A stretch of 64,000 nucleotides of DNA from Candidatus Gastranaerophilales bacterium (GCA_944324435.1 CALUWH010000002.1:62001-126000); one strand, 5' to 3'; shown: positions 44,532-52,507, counted from the stretch's first letter. The notes: a model not told the origin generated them from the letters alone. Numbers and translations are program-made.

Positions 44532-44811
44532 CGATTAAACTCCTCTTACCTAATCTTACTACAAACTAAAGGATAACAAAAACACGCTTTAAAATCAAAC
44601 GAAAAACATAAGCATATTTTGGGGTAAATGTATTTTGGGCTGGTTGGCGGAGACTACAAGACTGTTTCAAAATTCCACGTCCGCCTAAGAATTTCTGCTA
44701 CAGGCTAGTACGCGAGGGCTGGGCTGGAAGGTAAGTGCTACAAGAGTTCCAGAAAGCGAAAATTTTGCAAAATTTTGGCAAAAATGAGAAGATTTTTCAT
44801 TTTTTCAAAAA
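44532..44811. other. Intergenic region upstream of fabI and of the prepilin element
   Basis: No gene is seen. It presumably contains the fabI promoter. A segment near 44622-44650 (GGGGTAAATGTA, then GGCTGGTTGGCGG) resembles the start of the 54-56 bp repeat at 4287-4605, and 44700-44745 is GC-richer than its surroundings. An inverted A/T-rich block (AAAATTTTGCAAAATTTT) lies at about 44759-44777. Confidence 0.5.
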
Positions 44812-44898
44812 GAGCGCCTCTTCACAAACCCAGTGATATATGCTATCATGGATGTCGAGGCGCTCACATGTAACACAATACTTGTGTTACATGTGAGC
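44812..44898. repeat. Left terminal inverted repeat of the prepilin element, with two hairpins
   Basis: GAGCGCCTC (44812-44820) and GAGGCGCTC (44857-44865) bracket CAAACCCAGTGATATAT (44825-44841), which recurs inverted at 46587-46603. It is followed by a perfect 17-bp palindrome (44862-44878 with 44882-44898, 3-nt loop) built on ACATGTAACACAA. The right end at 46533-46603 carries the mirror arrangement. Confidence 0.85.
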
Positions 44899-44932
44899 AA
44901 AATAGAAGAGATGAAAAGAGAGGAATAGTTTG

Positions 44933-46399
44933 ATGAGAAAACGCGGTTTTACTTTAGCAGAACTGTTAATAGTTCTCGGAATTGCAGGTGTTGTTGCAGC
45001 AGTTATACTTCCTGCAATAAACGGATTAATGCCGGATAAAACTAAGATTAATTATCTGAAAGTATATGATGAGTTAGGCAGTAATATTAAATCAATGGTT
45101 GCAGATACTTCATTGTTTCCAATACTTCTCAAAGAAGGAAGCACGGATATTGATGTAAGCAAATATCCGCTTGTAAATAACTCTCAGCCATTAAAGGCAC
45201 CTTTTAAGGATGATACAAAATATTCAGGAGATAATAAGCTTTGTAATTTGCTTGCGCATACTTTTGGTGTGGATTCCTGCAATACAACTTCTTATCCTGA
45301 CAAATCATCTTTCACAACATCAAACGGCATGGAGTGGTGGATAAGTCAGACAAAGAGAGAAATTGATACAGCGGAAAACAAAATATCTTATCAGACAGAC
45401 ATATATGTAGATGTGGATTCTTCAAAGAAATCTTCAAATTGTATGTATGGAGAGGAGAATTGCAAACAGCCTGACAGGTTTAAGTTTTTACTTGCTGCGG
45501 ATGGGAGATTAGTCCCTGCTGATCCTGTAGGCGTACATTATATTAATACGAGGAAGAATCTTTTAAAGAAGAAATTTGATGTTGAGGGAAATGTTTTAGC
45601 AAGTTTAGATGATAAAATGTTTGAGGATGATCCGATTGAGGAAACCCCTTCTACACCTACACCGGATCCTACTCCAACACCAACACCAACACCAACGCCG
45701 ACTCCTGAGCCGGATCCGGAACCGGACATTCCTGTTTATGTGCCGGATCCTGAACCGGAAGTTATTGATCCGTGCAGCAGTAGGTTCCAAGGTGGTGGTA
45801 TCGGACCATTATATATGCAATGTTTGAGCCATCCCTCTATCTATCCAGATAGGTATGCTAAATTTGGAAAAGCAATGAAAAGCAGTGATTTTACAAAAGA
45901 TATTAATGAATACTGGAGTCAACTAACTGAGCCTGCTGCTACGACTGTTACTGTTTCTATTTACATTGATCGTGTAAGGGTCTTTCCCCGAAATATCGGA
46001 GCTTATATTGATTTAGGGATGACCGATTGTTATTATAGGCCGGGGGTAAGTGTTTCAGGTTTTTGTATAAACAAATATTCAGCAGCTGTATCAGCGTGGA
46101 GCAGTCCTTTTGCGACTTGTACTTACAGGGCCGGCAGTAGGATGTGTGATATGTCTATCGCATATAATCCATTTCAGTCCTTACCAGGAAATGTTGATAA
46201 TTGCGAGGCATATCCATCCAAAGCAGACTGTACATACGATTTAACATCTATTGACCTTTCAATTGCTGATATAAGTCCAAGGTATGACAGTACAAATATT
46301 TATTATTCTTATGACTGGGGCGGCTATAATGTCTATCCAAGCACAGTATATTCCTGGCTGACGAATGGCGGAAGCGGAAGCGGTGAGTTTATAAAATAA
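44933..46399 (+). CDS. Type IV prepilin-like protein with Pro/Thr-rich linker
   Basis: 488 aa from ATG 44933 (GAGAGG upstream). It has a class III leader: MRKRG, then FTLAELLIVLGIAGVVAAVI with Glu at mature position 5, to be cut after Gly by prepilin peptidase. A globular domain with Cys pairs spans about 40-235. It is followed by a linker of TP repeats then EPDPEPD (about 237-280), and a second Cys-rich domain (about 283-488). It is far longer than a major pilin, suggesting a surface or minor pilin-like adhesin, or a pseudopilin with an added head. No pilus assembly genes are adjacent. The gene is enclosed by inverted repeats. Confidence 0.8.
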   Translation: MRKRGFTLAELLIVLGIAGVVAAVILPAINGLMPDKTKINYLKVYDELGSNIKSMVADTSLFPILLKEGSTDIDVSKYPLVNNSQPLKAPFKDDTKYSGDNKLCNLLAHTFGVDSCNTTSYPDKSSFTTSNGMEWWISQTKREIDTAENKISYQTDIYVDVDSSKKSSNCMYGEENCKQPDRFKFLLAADGRLVPADPVGVHYINTRKNLLKKKFDVEGNVLASLDDKMFEDDPIEETPSTPTPDPTPTPTPTPTPTPEPDPEPDIPVYVPDPEPEVIDPCSSRFQGGGIGPLYMQCLSHPSIYPDRYAKFGKAMKSSDFTKDINEYWSQLTEPAATTVTVSIYIDRVRVFPRNIGAYIDLGMTDCYYRPGVSVSGFCINKYSAAVSAWSSPFATCTYRAGSRMCDMSIAYNPFQSLPGNVDNCEAYPSKADCTYDLTSIDLSIADISPRYDSTNIYYSYDWGGYNVYPSTVYSWLTNGGSGSGEFIK

Positions 46400-46408
46400 T
46401 TTGTAGAA

Positions 46409-46442
46409 ATTAACCTGCTTGACGCCTGTCTGGCAGGTTAAT
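46409..46442 (+). terminator. Terminator of the prepilin-like gene
   Basis: ATTAACCTGC and GCAGGTTAAT form a perfect 10-bp stem with a 14-nt loop, followed by TTTTA, 9 nt after the stop codon. It lies inside the repeat-bounded element. Confidence 0.85.
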
Positions 46443-46532
46443 TTTTATGATATTTCATCACCATCTTTATTCAAAAATGCTGATTGTAAAGTGGTGTAAC
46501 TTGAAGATGACTTGTTTAACCAATAATAGTAG

Positions 46533-46603
46533 ACATGTAACACAATACATATTGTGTTATACAAAAGAGCTCTTCGACTTCCAAGAATATATCACTGGGT
46601 TTG
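46533..46603. repeat. Right terminal inverted repeat of the prepilin element
   Basis: ACATGTAACACAATA and its partial inverse ATTGTGTTATA come first. Then follow GAGCTCTTCGACTTCC and ATATATCACTGGGTTTG (46587-46603), the exact reverse complement of 44825-44841. Between the exact ends the two repeats differ by small changes and indels. Confidence 0.85.
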
Positions 46604-46669
46604 CGAAAAGTTATAGGCGTACACTTCATTTTATTTACACAGATAATATCGGCTAAAAAAATTTTATTG

Positions 46670-46675
46670 TATAAT
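46670..46675 (+). promoter_or_regulatory. -10 box predicted to give a leaderless epimerase transcript
   Basis: TATAAT 46670-46675 puts +1 at 46682, one nt before the ATG. There is no Shine-Dalgarno sequence; the -35 region is not convincing. Confidence 0.5.
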
Positions 46676-46682
46676 TATTCTT

Positions 46683-47798
46683 ATGAAAAATATTATTTTT
46701 ATCTTTGGAACACGTCCGGAAATTATTAAGCTCGCACCTGTTATGCTCGAAATGAAGAAGTATCCGGCTGATTATAATCTTATTATTTGCAATACTGAAC
46801 AGCAAAAAGAGTTGTCTAACCAAACACTGGCTTACTTTGGATTAAAAGCTGATATTAATCTGGACTGTATGAGGGAAAATCAGTCTTTGCCCTCTATACA
46901 GGCCCGAATCTTAACTTCTCTGGACAAGGTTTTTTGTGAAAACAAAATTGATGCCACAATTGTTCAGGGTGATACAATGACAGTTTTGTGCGGAGCTCTG
47001 ACCAGTTTTTATCACAAAATTCCTGTCTTGCATGTAGAAGCAGGACTGCGTTCTTATGATATTTATGAGCCATTTCCTGAAGAGGTTATGAGGCAAATGA
47101 CCTCCAGAGTTGCAGCTCTGCATTTTGCCCCTACGGAGATTAATAAGCAGGCTTTGTTAAAAGAAAATATTGACGAAAATAAAATTCATGTTGTTGGTAA
47201 TACCGTAATCGATGCTCTATTTTGCTTATCTGAAAGTGTTGTTGAGGAGTCAAAGAGATTTTATGAAGAAAAAGGGATTCCTGTTGATGACAAGATGGTA
47301 TTGATTACTGCTCACCGAAGGGAAAATCATGGTGCGAGAATTGACAGAATTATTGATGCTATTGAATATCTGGCAAAAAAATATATCGACCATAAATTTG
47401 TAATCCCCGTGCATCCGAATCCGAATGTAAAAAACAAGATTTATGACAGGCTGAGCGGTTTGGATAATATTCATCTTCTGCCGCCGCTTGATTACCCGTA
47501 TCTTGTCTACCTTATGAAAAACGCAAAGCTGATATTAACGGATTCCGGCGGAATACAAGAAGAAGCTCCTTCTTTTGCCTGTCCGACTCTTGTTATGAGA
47601 TATGAAACAGAGCGAAAAGAAGGTATTGAAGCAGGCGTTTCCAAACTGGTCGGAGCTGATTACGACAAGATTATCCAAGAAAGCGAGAAGGTTCTTGATT
47701 CTACAAAGGAAAACTCTAGGCTAAAAGCCCAAAATCCTTATGGTGACGGAACTGCTTCTGTTAAAATTGAAAATATTATCCGTAAATATTTCGTATAG
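46683..47798 (+). CDS. wecB: UDP-N-acetylglucosamine 2-epimerase (non-hydrolysing)
   Basis: 371 aa. It interconverts UDP-GlcNAc and UDP-ManNAc for surface polysaccharide. Typical blocks: IFGTRPEIIKLAPVMLEMKK, VQGDTMTVLCGALTSFYHKI, HVEAGLRSYDIYEPFPEEVM, LITAHRRENHG, PVHPNPNVK, DSGGIQEEAPSFACPTLVMR. All catalytic acids and the regulatory His-Arg-Arg segment are present. No ManNAc dehydrogenase gene adjoins it. The ATG has no ribosome-binding site but a TATAAT 7 nt before it. Confidence 0.92.
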   Translation: MKNIIFIFGTRPEIIKLAPVMLEMKKYPADYNLIICNTEQQKELSNQTLAYFGLKADINLDCMRENQSLPSIQARILTSLDKVFCENKIDATIVQGDTMTVLCGALTSFYHKIPVLHVEAGLRSYDIYEPFPEEVMRQMTSRVAALHFAPTEINKQALLKENIDENKIHVVGNTVIDALFCLSESVVEESKRFYEEKGIPVDDKMVLITAHRRENHGARIDRIIDAIEYLAKKYIDHKFVIPVHPNPNVKNKIYDRLSGLDNIHLLPPLDYPYLVYLMKNAKLILTDSGGIQEEAPSFACPTLVMRYETERKEGIEAGVSKLVGADYDKIIQESEKVLDSTKENSRLKAQNPYGDGTASVKIENIIRKYFV

Positions 47799-47813
47799 TA
47801 AATCAATTCCAGC

Positions 47814-48362
47814 CTAGTGATATTTATTATACAAAAGCTTCATGTCCTCGTCTGTTAAATACTGCAAGGAGTCTAAATCATAAGGGTACATTATACTTCC
47901 TTTGTTAGCAGAGTGACCCAAACCGATGGCATGCCCTGCTTCATGAAGCATAACTCCATAAATATGGTCTTTAGGACGTGTAACTATTTTCCTTACATAC
48001 TGTCCGCCATCAAAAGTCCGTAAATATTCTTTTGTGCCAATCGTAACAAAGGCTTTATAATACTGACCGCCCCTAACCATTGTCTCAGTACAGCCTACAG
48101 CTCCGGCATCATTACAATTTGCGACAAAGTCAACAAATTCAACTTCAATGTTGGCGCTGCTCGGACTGCTTACAAACTTAAAACGCACCAAAGATTTCGA
48201 ACGATCTTCCCACGCTTCAAACGCCTGTTTCATAAGTTTACTCATATTACCGTACTCGGGTATATATACATATATCGGCAATCCTACCCAGCGAGGCTTT
48301 TCCAGTGCAAAACAAGTAATCGGTGTTAATAATAACAATATTAAAATTATAAACTTTTTCAT
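47814..48362 (-). CDS. Secreted matrixin-like (M10-type) metalloprotease
   Basis: 182 aa from ATG 48362. Signal peptide MKKFIILILLLLTPITCFAL. The zinc motif HEAGHAIGLGHS fits HExxHxxGxxH, and the Met-turn is in GSIMYPYDLD. The pattern PIYVYIPEYGNMSKLMKQAF then AFEAWEDRS near the N-terminus is the usual start of small matrixin-like domains. There is no propeptide or Cys switch before the catalytic domain. A secreted or periplasmic protease; substrate unknown. It has a consensus promoter whose +1 falls next to the ATG. Confidence 0.88.
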   Translation of the reverse strand: MKKFIILILLLLTPITCFALEKPRWVGLPIYVYIPEYGNMSKLMKQAFEAWEDRSKSLVRFKFVSSPSSANIEVEFVDFVANCNDAGAVGCTETMVRGGQYYKAFVTIGTKEYLRTFDGGQYVRKIVTRPKDHIYGVMLHEAGHAIGLGHSANKGSIMYPYDLDSLQYLTDEDMKLLYNKYH

Positions 48363-48369
48363 ATTTTTA

Positions 48370-48399
48370 ATTATACTATTTGTATTCAAATACTGTCAA
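48370..48399 (-). promoter_or_regulatory. Consensus promoter of the metalloprotease gene, leaderless
   Basis: On the minus strand TTGACA (48399-48394), 18-bp spacer, TATAAT (48375-48370), then 7 nt to ATG 48362. Expected +1 is 48363. No Shine-Dalgarno sequence exists. Confidence 0.75.
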
Positions 48400-48481
48400 A
48401 TAATTACACAAATTTATATATTAAGTATTGCAAAAATATAAAAATAGTGTTATTATATATATATCATTTTACGAGGTAATT

Positions 48482-48676
48482 ATGGATATAAGTTCAGTAA
48501 ACGGAAGCGCCCTTACCCCCGAATTGCAGGCTGAGTATGCTGTAAAATGCATGAGTATGGCTCAGCAGTCAAGTTATGTTATAGGAGACCTTATTCAAGA
48601 TACTGTTGAGATCTCGGCAGAAGCAATGGCACGCTATACATCAGAAATAAATGCGAGCCTTGAAAGAATGGTTTAG
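48482..48676 (+). CDS. 64-aa hypothetical protein with EISAEAM motif
   Basis: Starts at ATG 48482 after ACGAGG. MDISSVNGSALTPELQAEYA, then helical AVKCMSMAQQSSYVIGDLIQ and DTVEISAEAMARYTSEINAS. The layout recalls the small YjfB-type putative motility proteins, and the D-VEISAEA segment resembles one often seen in flagellar-associated small proteins. Neither is strong enough for a name. A perfect terminator follows. The protein at 56454-56801 has a related KSEISSNAM segment. Confidence 0.6.
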   Translation: MDISSVNGSALTPELQAEYAVKCMSMAQQSSYVIGDLIQDTVEISAEAMARYTSEINASLERMV

Positions 48677-48689
48677 AAAAGCAAAACCG

Positions 48690-48726
48690 TGCAAAAAATC
48701 CGGATTTAAAATCCGGATTTTTTGCA
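48690..48726 (+). terminator. Strong terminator after the 64-aa gene
   Basis: An 18-bp inverted repeat spans 48690-48707 and 48709-48726. Its core ATCCGGAT is itself palindromic, with A6 before it and T6 after it. Confidence 0.92.
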
Positions 48727-48836
48727 TGAAATTTTTCAAATAAATAACCGTAGCAGCTAATAGTATTTATTAAAAAAATCAGGTTTAATATATGTATATT
48801 AAATCTTTTTCATACTTCCAGCTATTCTTAATTCCA

Positions 48837-48863
48837 AGAGCCTTCCTAGTGGCTCTTTTTTTT
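48837..48863 (+). terminator. Orphan intrinsic terminator
   Basis: AGAGCC, 8-nt loop, GGCTCT and a T run to 48863. No ORF ends nearby, since the preceding gene already has its own terminator 110 nt upstream. Confidence 0.75.
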
Positions 48864-48949
48864 GTATATAATTATTTTTTTGAATTGCCCGATAAAGTTA
48901 TTGCACAAAAAAAAAATGTGTGATAGAATTTGTAAAGAAAGGGGTGTTT

Positions 48950-49192
48950 ATGCTAGTTTCTGCAATTTCAGTTAATCATAATAAAGGCTATAATATCAGT
49001 AATAATATGCCGTTTTATAATAGCCGCAATAACGAAACAATTGGAGATACTGCATTTAATTCTTTAACCCCTTATACAAGTAAAAAGACGGCACCTGCAG
49101 AAAAATTTCCTCAAGTGTTTGATAATATTAACGAATGGCAGAATTTTTGCCACAAACAGATTCTTGGCGGAAAGCTTAATGTAATTGCATAA
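48950..49192 (+). CDS. 80-aa hypothetical protein
   Basis: Start ATG 48950 with AAAGGGG upstream. Polar and Asn-rich, no membrane segment: MLVSAISVNHNKGYNISNNM, then FDNINEWQNFCHKQILGGKL near the C-terminus. It ends 8 nt before the ribF start and is probably cotranscribed with it, since ribF has no ribosome-binding site of its own. Not recognised. Confidence 0.5.
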   Translation: MLVSAISVNHNKGYNISNNMPFYNSRNNETIGDTAFNSLTPYTSKKTAPAEKFPQVFDNINEWQNFCHKQILGGKLNVIA

Positions 49193-49200
49193 ATTTTGGT

Positions 49201-50058
49201 ATGAAAAGCTGTTTAATTTTGGGGTTTTTTGACGGAGTGCATATTGCGCACCAAGCTGTAATAGCTTCGGCCGTTGATTTTGCAAGGGTTAATAATGCTG
49301 CTGCAAAACTTATTACTTTTAAAGATTCTCCTTCAATGTTTTTCAACGGGCATGCCGAGTATATTTATACGAGGAAAGATTCTGTAAATAAGATTAAGTC
49401 ACTCGGGGTTGAAGAGGTAATTGAACTTGATTTTGCTGAAATTGCCGGCATGACCGCAGAGGAGTATTTGAAATTTCTGGTTGATACATATTCGCCAATT
49501 TCGATTTCAACAGGATTCAACCATACTTTCGGGCATGCAAAGGGAGGAAATTCGGAATTTCTGGAATCAAATCAATCCGGATTCGGGTATAAATACTTTT
49601 GTATTCCTCCGCAAAAGCTCGGGGATGAAGTTGTAAGTTCTACGCTAATTAAAATGCTGCTCAAAAAAGGAGAGATAGAAAAAGCAAACAGTATGCTTGG
49701 GAGTAATTTTATTCTGGAGGGTGTCGTAAAAAGAGGCGCGCAAGTAGGCCGCACTATAGGCTTCCCGACTGCAAATATTGATTATCCTGCAAATATTGTG
49801 CAAATTCCTTTCGGCGTTTATAAGGCGGAAATCGACGGCAAGTTAGGTGTTCTGAACTGGGGGATGAAACCTACGGTACATAATACGCTGACTCCGGTTG
49901 TCGAAGTGCATATTCCGGATTTTAATGATGACTTATACGGGAAAAATATTCAGATAGAAGTGGTTAAGCGTATCCGCGGCGAGCGAAAATTCAGCAGTCT
50001 GGAAGAGCTCAAGGCGCAAATTAAGAAGGATATAGAAGTATGCTCAAAGTCGTTATAA
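49201..50058 (+). CDS. ribF: Bifunctional riboflavin kinase/FAD synthetase
   Basis: 285 aa. The N-terminal nucleotidyltransferase domain begins LILGFFDGVHIAHQAVIASA and includes FNHTFGHAKGGN and a VSSTLIKMLLKKGEIEKAN segment. The C-terminal kinase domain has GVVKRGAQVGRTIGFPTANI, FGVYKAEIDG, NWGMKPTV and VEVHIPDFNDDLYG. It makes FMN and FAD from riboflavin. No FMN riboswitch is seen upstream. Its end overlaps the start of the formyltransferase gene by 19 nt. Confidence 0.92.
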   Translation: MKSCLILGFFDGVHIAHQAVIASAVDFARVNNAAAKLITFKDSPSMFFNGHAEYIYTRKDSVNKIKSLGVEEVIELDFAEIAGMTAEEYLKFLVDTYSPISISTGFNHTFGHAKGGNSEFLESNQSGFGYKYFCIPPQKLGDEVVSSTLIKMLLKKGEIEKANSMLGSNFILEGVVKRGAQVGRTIGFPTANIDYPANIVQIPFGVYKAEIDGKLGVLNWGMKPTVHNTLTPVVEVHIPDFNDDLYGKNIQIEVVKRIRGERKFSSLEELKAQIKKDIEVCSKSL

Positions 50059-50996
50059 TAGGATATGGCGAAATGTTTACAAATCTTATTGCAGGCGCTC
50101 TTGATGCAGGGTGTGATATCGTAGGTGTGTACAGAAGCGAGATGAAGAAGTACCACCCGATTATAAGGAGGATTAAAGACATAATCAATCCGTCTTTGGA
50201 GCATAACTATATCAAAAGCTATAATTTACCTGAAATAGATGTGAGAGGTGGGGTAAATACGAAGGATTTTAAAAAGGCTCTTTTAAAGCTTAATCCTGAT
50301 ATAATTCTTGTAGGCTCCTGGGGAGAAAAATTCTCAAAAGAAATTTATGCTTTGCCTAAAATTGCGGCAATAAATGCTCATCCTTCGCTTCTTCCTCAAT
50401 ACAGAGGTCCTAATCCTTATTTTTGGACAATAAAAAATCAGGAGCAGACAACGGGAGTGACATTTCATCTGATAGACAGCGGTTATGATACAGGGGCTAT
50501 TCTGGCTCAGGAAGAAGTAAAGATTTACCCCTCTGATACGGGTAAAACTTTAAAAGAGAGAACAGTGCTTACGGCAAGAGGGGTTGTGTGTGAGCTTTTG
50601 AAAGCTTTGAGGGAAGATATTATAATTCCTTTGAGCCAAAGAGATGATAGGTCTAGTTATTTTTCTCATCCGGAGGGGCTGGAACTTGATTTTTCAAGAA
50701 CGGCAGAGGAAAATTGTGCGGTAATAAGGGCAAGCTACCCCTGGGCAAGGGCTTACTTTTATCATAATTACACCTGTATGGCAGCACTCCCGGAACATTT
50801 GGAAATAGCTGAAAATAATACGGAATACAAAGAGTCCGGCACTATTACGGAGTCGGATTATAAAACCCACACAATTTGTGTACTGTGTGGGAATAATAAA
50901 ATTTTAAGAATGAAAATTGAACATTTTCGAAAATTAGACAAACCGTTTACGGGAAATTATATTAAAAGAGAGCTTAGTGCCGGTTGTACCCTATAG
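50040..50996 (+). CDS. Formyltransferase-family protein (Fmt/ArnA-like)
   Basis: 318 aa. A Rossmann-like start (VVIIGYGEMFTNLIAGALDA) is followed by the formyltransferase catalytic segment: INAHPSLLPQYRGPNPYFWT with Asn and His, and HLIDSGYDTGAILAQEE with the catalytic Asp. The N-terminus lacks the FMGTPEF start of classical Met-tRNA formyltransferase, and the C-terminal domain is different. A sugar N-formyltransferase, or a divergent Fmt, are both possible. It overlaps ribF by 19 nt, so the two are translationally coupled. The 3' end overlaps the convergent AAA+ gene by 23 nt. Confidence 0.75.
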   Translation: MLKVVIIGYGEMFTNLIAGALDAGCDIVGVYRSEMKKYHPIIRRIKDIINPSLEHNYIKSYNLPEIDVRGGVNTKDFKKALLKLNPDIILVGSWGEKFSKEIYALPKIAAINAHPSLLPQYRGPNPYFWTIKNQEQTTGVTFHLIDSGYDTGAILAQEEVKIYPSDTGKTLKERTVLTARGVVCELLKALREDIIIPLSQRDDRSSYFSHPEGLELDFSRTAEENCAVIRASYPWARAYFYHNYTCMAALPEHLEIAENNTEYKESGTITESDYKTHTICVLCGNNKILRMKIEHFRKLDKPFTGNYIKRELSAGCTL

Positions 50997-52485
50997 GTTT
51001 GCGTTTGCCTGAGCTGCGGCTTGTTTTAAAGTTGTCTATTGCTTTCATAAAATCTTCATCAGCAATTTTAAACATTTCTAAATCCGCATCCGTGAGTGTG
51101 TTTCTGTCGAGCTTATCCAGAATTCCTGCACGGCGGTAACCATTCAGGTAAGCATCATTAACAATTCTCTTTATATCAGCTCCGGTAACATCAGCATCAA
51201 ACATGGCCTGTATAATCTCTTCTTTGTTGAGATTTTCATCAAGAGGCTTTTTCTTTGCATGAATATCAAAGATTTTGCTTACGCCATCCCTATCAGGCTT
51301 TTTGAATTCCAAATGTTTGCCGAATCTTCCGGAACGCAGAATTGCCGGGTCTATGGCCTCCTTGTTATTTGTTGCCGCAAGTACAAATACATCGTGCTTA
51401 TTGTCTTCAATATCTGTCATAAGTGTCAGGATTTGGTTAACGACTTTGTCTCCGTAGACGTCTTGCCCGCCTCTTGCTCTTGCAACAGCATCAAATTCAT
51501 CTAAAAATATCAAATATGGCTGATTTTCTATTGCTTCATCAAACAGATCTCTCCAACCCTTTTCAGAAGCTCCGACCCATTTTGATTCCAATTCAAGCCC
51601 GTTTAAATATTTTGCATTGATTCCTGCTTCATTTTGTAAGGCTTTTGCAACGTAAGTTTTACCTGTTCCCGGAGGGCCATGGAGAATGTAGCCGTGGGTT
51701 AAGTCGATATTTTCATAAGCTTTAGGATTTCTAAGCGGATATAAAATACCTTCTTTTAGCTCCTTGATTACATTATCAGCCCCAGCTACATCGCTGAACA
51801 TAACCTGCTGAATCGGCTTTTTATCCTGATACAATTCTTTTAATGTTTTCTTATTCTGCCCCTGTATAACTTTTTCCGCCTCTTTTTCAAAATTAAAGGC
51901 CTTTGCGTACATATACCTGTGGAATGATAAGCTTCTGCTTTTCGGTTTTTCAAGTACATTAAGCGTTTTATCCTGATATCTTATTATATCGCCCGGTATA
52001 ACATAATAACTGTCATAAGCGTCCAGAAAGTATTCTTTTCCATCTGTAGTTAAAGATACTTTTTCAGGGTTGCCGTTTATGACTCCCATTTCATTGAAAT
52101 TATTTTTCATAAATCCTAAAATTCCGGGAGACTTGTCATCTTCAATAAAAAATGCTCGTTTAATAACTTCCTTTACTTTGAGAATAGAGTTAATCATTGC
52201 TGTTTGAGCCGTTTTAATATCGGGGCCTGTTATTAGCAGGTCTCCATGTTTCATAAAAGAGAAAGCATCCGCAAGCTTTTCTTCCAGAGGAAATTGTTTA
52301 ACAAGAGCCAGGGCGGCAGTTTCGATTTCTCCTCTAAAATTTATTTGAAGGCGGTTGTATGTTAAATCTCTAAGCTCCATTGGCTTGGAACTTCCAACGC
52401 TATTCGAATCTACGGATTTATGCTTAGGCTGCACAGTGTAATTCTGACTAATCGGTGTTAAATTGTTTAGTTTTTGGATTCTCAT
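50974..52485 (-). CDS. FtsH-like AAA+ ATPase without protease domain
   Basis: 503 aa. A polar N-terminus of about 45 residues leads to INFRGE (48-53), then a unique domain (about 55-225). The AAA+ module follows: MFSDVAGADNVIKELKEGI, Walker A GPPGTGKT (270-277), Walker B LIFLDE (325-330), sensor-1 ATNN, and RSGRFGKHLEF with arginine fingers. The closest resemblance is FtsH/Cdc48, but there is no HEXXH protease domain and no transmembrane segment. It is probably a soluble unfoldase or remodeller. GAGGAGG lies before ATG. A 215-nt leader with hairpin precedes it. Confidence 0.82.
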   Translation of the reverse strand: MRIQKLNNLTPISQNYTVQPKHKSVDSNSVGSSKPMELRDLTYNRLQINFRGEIETAALALVKQFPLEEKLADAFSFMKHGDLLITGPDIKTAQTAMINSILKVKEVIKRAFFIEDDKSPGILGFMKNNFNEMGVINGNPEKVSLTTDGKEYFLDAYDSYYVIPGDIIRYQDKTLNVLEKPKSRSLSFHRYMYAKAFNFEKEAEKVIQGQNKKTLKELYQDKKPIQQVMFSDVAGADNVIKELKEGILYPLRNPKAYENIDLTHGYILHGPPGTGKTYVAKALQNEAGINAKYLNGLELESKWVGASEKGWRDLFDEAIENQPYLIFLDEFDAVARARGGQDVYGDKVVNQILTLMTDIEDNKHDVFVLAATNNKEAIDPAILRSGRFGKHLEFKKPDRDGVSKIFDIHAKKKPLDENLNKEEIIQAMFDADVTGADIKRIVNDAYLNGYRRAGILDKLDRNTLTDADLEMFKIADEDFMKAIDNFKTSRSSGKRKPIGYNRH

Positions 52486-52507
52486 TTTACCTCCTCATAA
52501 AATAAAT

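Noticed and set aside
44862-44898. Simple terminator of an upstream gene
   Set aside because: The palindrome has no T run, no gene ends before it on the plus strand, and a related structure occurs inverted at the other end of the element.
45538-45827. Low-complexity ORFs (SGSGSGVGVG and similar) on both strands
   Set aside because: They are shadows of the TP-repeat linker in the prepilin-like gene.
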